The position numbers and the translations under genes are program-made. A model generated the notes under the pieces. That model did not search any database and was not told the DNA's origin. It worked only from the letters and a program-made list of their open reading frames with translations. A DNA stretch of 64,000 nt from a beta proteobacterium AAP99 (GTDB lineage Bacteria > Pseudomonadota > Gammaproteobacteria > Burkholderiales > Burkholderiaceae_C). Location: positions 124,001 through 188,000 of the forward strand of contig LJIA01000010.1 in the NCBI GenBank assembly GCA_001295775.1. Reading direction: 5' to 3'. The first letter of the stretch is position 1; each line of letters opens with the position of its first letter. This document shows positions 62,847-64,000 of the stretch, piece after piece.

Positions 62847-62903
62847 GCCGGGGTGCAAGGCGCCGCGGCTCGGGTGGTCCATCTCCCGAACCTGCGGTCC
62901 CTG

Positions 62904-63713
62904 ATGCCCCTGTTCAAACGCTCTGCCGATGCATCCGCCGCGGGCTCTGCCGCGGGCAATCTTCCACCCGCCGATCCGGCCGCCGCGCTCAAGCAGCGCG
63001 CCCGCCGCCGCCTGATCGGCGCCGTTGTCCTGGCCCTCACCGCTGCCGTGGCCGTGCCTCTGGTGCTGGACACCAAGCCCAAGCCCTGGGCCGACGACGT
63101 CAACATCCAGATCCCGCCCAAGACCAGCAGCTACACGCCGCCCATGCAGGCCGAGGGCGCGAAGGCCGAGTCCAAGACAGACATCAAGGCGGACAGCAAG
63201 ACCGACGCCGCCAAGCCCGCCACGGAAGCCGCCGTGGCCGAAGCCCCTGCCAAGACGGATGGGCCGAAGGCTGACAGCGCGGCACCCAAGGCCGAACCGG
63301 CCGCACCCATCGTGACGGCGCCGCTCAAGGCCGAGGCCGCTGCCCCCAAGGCTGAAGCTGCGCCCGCTGCAAGGCCCGCTGAGAAGGCGGCACCCAAGGT
63401 CGAGGCCAAGCCGGAGCCAAAGCCTGAACCCAAGGCGGCCGCCAAGCCCGAGGGCAAGACCGACACCAAGGCAGACACCAGGCCCGCTGCCGGCAAGGTC
63501 ATCGTTCAAGCGGGCGCCTTCCAGACCGAAGACAAGATCAAGGCGGTGGAGGCGCAGGTGCGCAAGGCCGGCTTTGTGCCCTACCGCGAGGCCGTGGAGA
63601 CCAGCAAGGGCGAGATCACCCGCGTCCGCTTTGCCGTGGCCAATGAAGACGCCGCGAAGAAAGCGATTGCCAAGCTCAGCCTTGAAGGTCTGAGCCCCCG
63701 CATTGCCAACTGA
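62904..63713 (+). CDS. SPOR-domain protein (DedD-like)
   Basis: 269 residues. Short cytosolic N-terminus, one transmembrane helix (LIGAVVLALTAAVAVPLVL), a long Ala/Lys/Pro/Glu-rich periplasmic linker (AEGAKAESKTDIKADSKTDA and similar), and a C-terminal SPOR domain (IVQAGAFQTEDKIKAVEAQVRKAGF) that binds denuded peptidoglycan at the septum. This folC-SPOR pair is normally followed by cvpA and purF; here a different, less GC-rich sequence follows the stop. An upstream in-frame ATG at 62853 is possible but less likely. Confidence 0.92.
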   Translation: MPLFKRSADASAAGSAAGNLPPADPAAALKQRARRRLIGAVVLALTAAVAVPLVLDTKPKPWADDVNIQIPPKTSSYTPPMQAEGAKAESKTDIKADSKTDAAKPATEAAVAEAPAKTDGPKADSAAPKAEPAAPIVTAPLKAEAAAPKAEAAPAARPAEKAAPKVEAKPEPKPEPKAAAKPEGKTDTKADTRPAAGKVIVQAGAFQTEDKIKAVEAQVRKAGFVPYREAVETSKGEITRVRFAVANEDAAKKAIAKLSLEGLSPRIAN

Positions 63714-63768
63714 AAGACGACTCTCAATTGCTGAGCGCTGTCTCAAAAGCTCTGGTTAGGTACTCGTT

Positions 63769-64000
63769 GTGAACCATCTTTTTAGAGTCCAAGACACCTT
63801 TCAAATCACTGGCCGAGGTCTCGTAGTCGTTCCGGAGTTGCCTGTCCCCACTAGATTTGTGGACTTCAGCGAAACGGTCACTATCGAGCCTCCAGACGCA
63901 GAGCCCTTTCAAGCGACAGCAGACTTCTCCCTAACTCACTTCACCCCAGGTGGCTTCAAACTCCTTGTGGTTTTTCGGGGTTTGGAAAAGGCGTCGCTTC
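63769..64000 (+). CDS. EF-Tu domain-2-like protein (partial, runs off window)
   Basis: From GTG 63769 an open frame of 77 codons runs to the window end. Its start, HLFRVQDTFQITGRGLVVV, matches the beta-barrel opening of EF-Tu domain 2 (F-x-I-x-GRG-x-V), without any GTPase domain before it, and beta-strands follow (FKLLVVFRGLEKASL). So it is probably a small stand-alone EF-Tu-barrel protein of unknown role. The DNA is visibly less GC-rich than the neighbours, codon third positions included, suggesting transfer. The minus-strand frame in the same stretch has no ATG and is less likely. The start codon is uncertain. Confidence 0.6.
   Translation, partial: MNHLFRVQDTFQITGRGLVVVPELPVPTRFVDFSETVTIEPPDAEPFQATADFSLTHFTPGGFKLLVVFRGLEKASL

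Noticed and set aside
63724-63912. Minus-strand 62-codon frame at the right edge
   Set aside because: No ATG, a stop just upstream of its TTG, and it overlaps the EF-Tu-barrel-like frame with a recognisable motif on the other strand; not excluded entirely.

Overview
The window is a GC-rich, densely coded chromosomal segment of a Gram-negative bacterium, most likely a betaproteobacterium of the order Burkholderiales. This rests on gene order typical of that group (HiPIP-proA-holA-lptE-leuS; thrB next to a BPSS1780-type membrane protein and polA; leuC-leuD-leuB-asd-fimV-truA-trpF-trpB-trpA-accD-folC-SPOR protein) and on outer-membrane components (LptE, a FadL porin, a TonB receptor). It looks like core chromosome. 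I see no rRNA, tRNA, CRISPR array, prophage or intact insertion sequence.

Layout. 1-6.6 kb (minus strand): hemJ fragment, a high-potential iron-sulfur protein, proA, holA, lptE and leuS, the last four packed as one operon. 6.8-15.6 kb (plus): a DUF349 protein, two tandem membrane-anchored paralogs of unknown function (the first split by an in-frame TAG), a 7TM diguanylate cyclase and a FadL-type porin. 15.6-18.8 kb (minus): a 1049-residue fusion of an acetoacetate-decarboxylase-like domain with an FAD oxidoreductase. 18.9-24 kb (plus): uvrD, a DUF2946-like protein and a ZnuD-like TonB receptor. 24-27.3 kb (minus): FecR-like protein, BPSS1780-like membrane protein, thrB and a LOG-family protein. 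27.3-33 kb (plus): polA, an S9 peptidase and a sugar-phosphate mutarotase. 33-42.7 kb (mixed): BNR-repeat protein with a MoaD/ThiS-like partner, a Tat-exported dienelactone hydrolase, ZIP transporter, sulfurtransferase, DMT exporter, GMC oxidoreductase, DUF962 protein, alpha/beta hydrolase and metY. 42.8-64 kb (plus): CBS protein, MFS-acyltransferase fusion, LysE exporter, aroC, an MFS permease, then the leu/asd/fimV/truA/trp/accD/folC/SPOR cluster. The last 287 bases carry a less GC-rich partial ORF resembling domain 2 of EF-Tu.

Together the genes cover proline, leucine, aromatic, tryptophan, threonine, methionine and aspartate-family biosynthesis, fatty-acid and folate synthesis, DNA replication and repair, and envelope assembly.

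The main structure not explained by genes is repeats. A REP-like hairpin element of about 50-60 bases (tag CTTTCCGCTTGTC, then a GCGG..CCGC hairpin) occurs at least six times, one copy lying in frame inside the 5' end of lptE. A second element of about 110 bases, a long hairpin with a 9-base loop, occurs twice, once filling the unusually large trpB-trpA gap. Other points of interest are the decarboxylase-oxidoreductase fusion, the split paralog, the polA/LOG pair with overlapping start codons, the MoaD-like/BNR pair and the EF-Tu-like ORF at the right edge.
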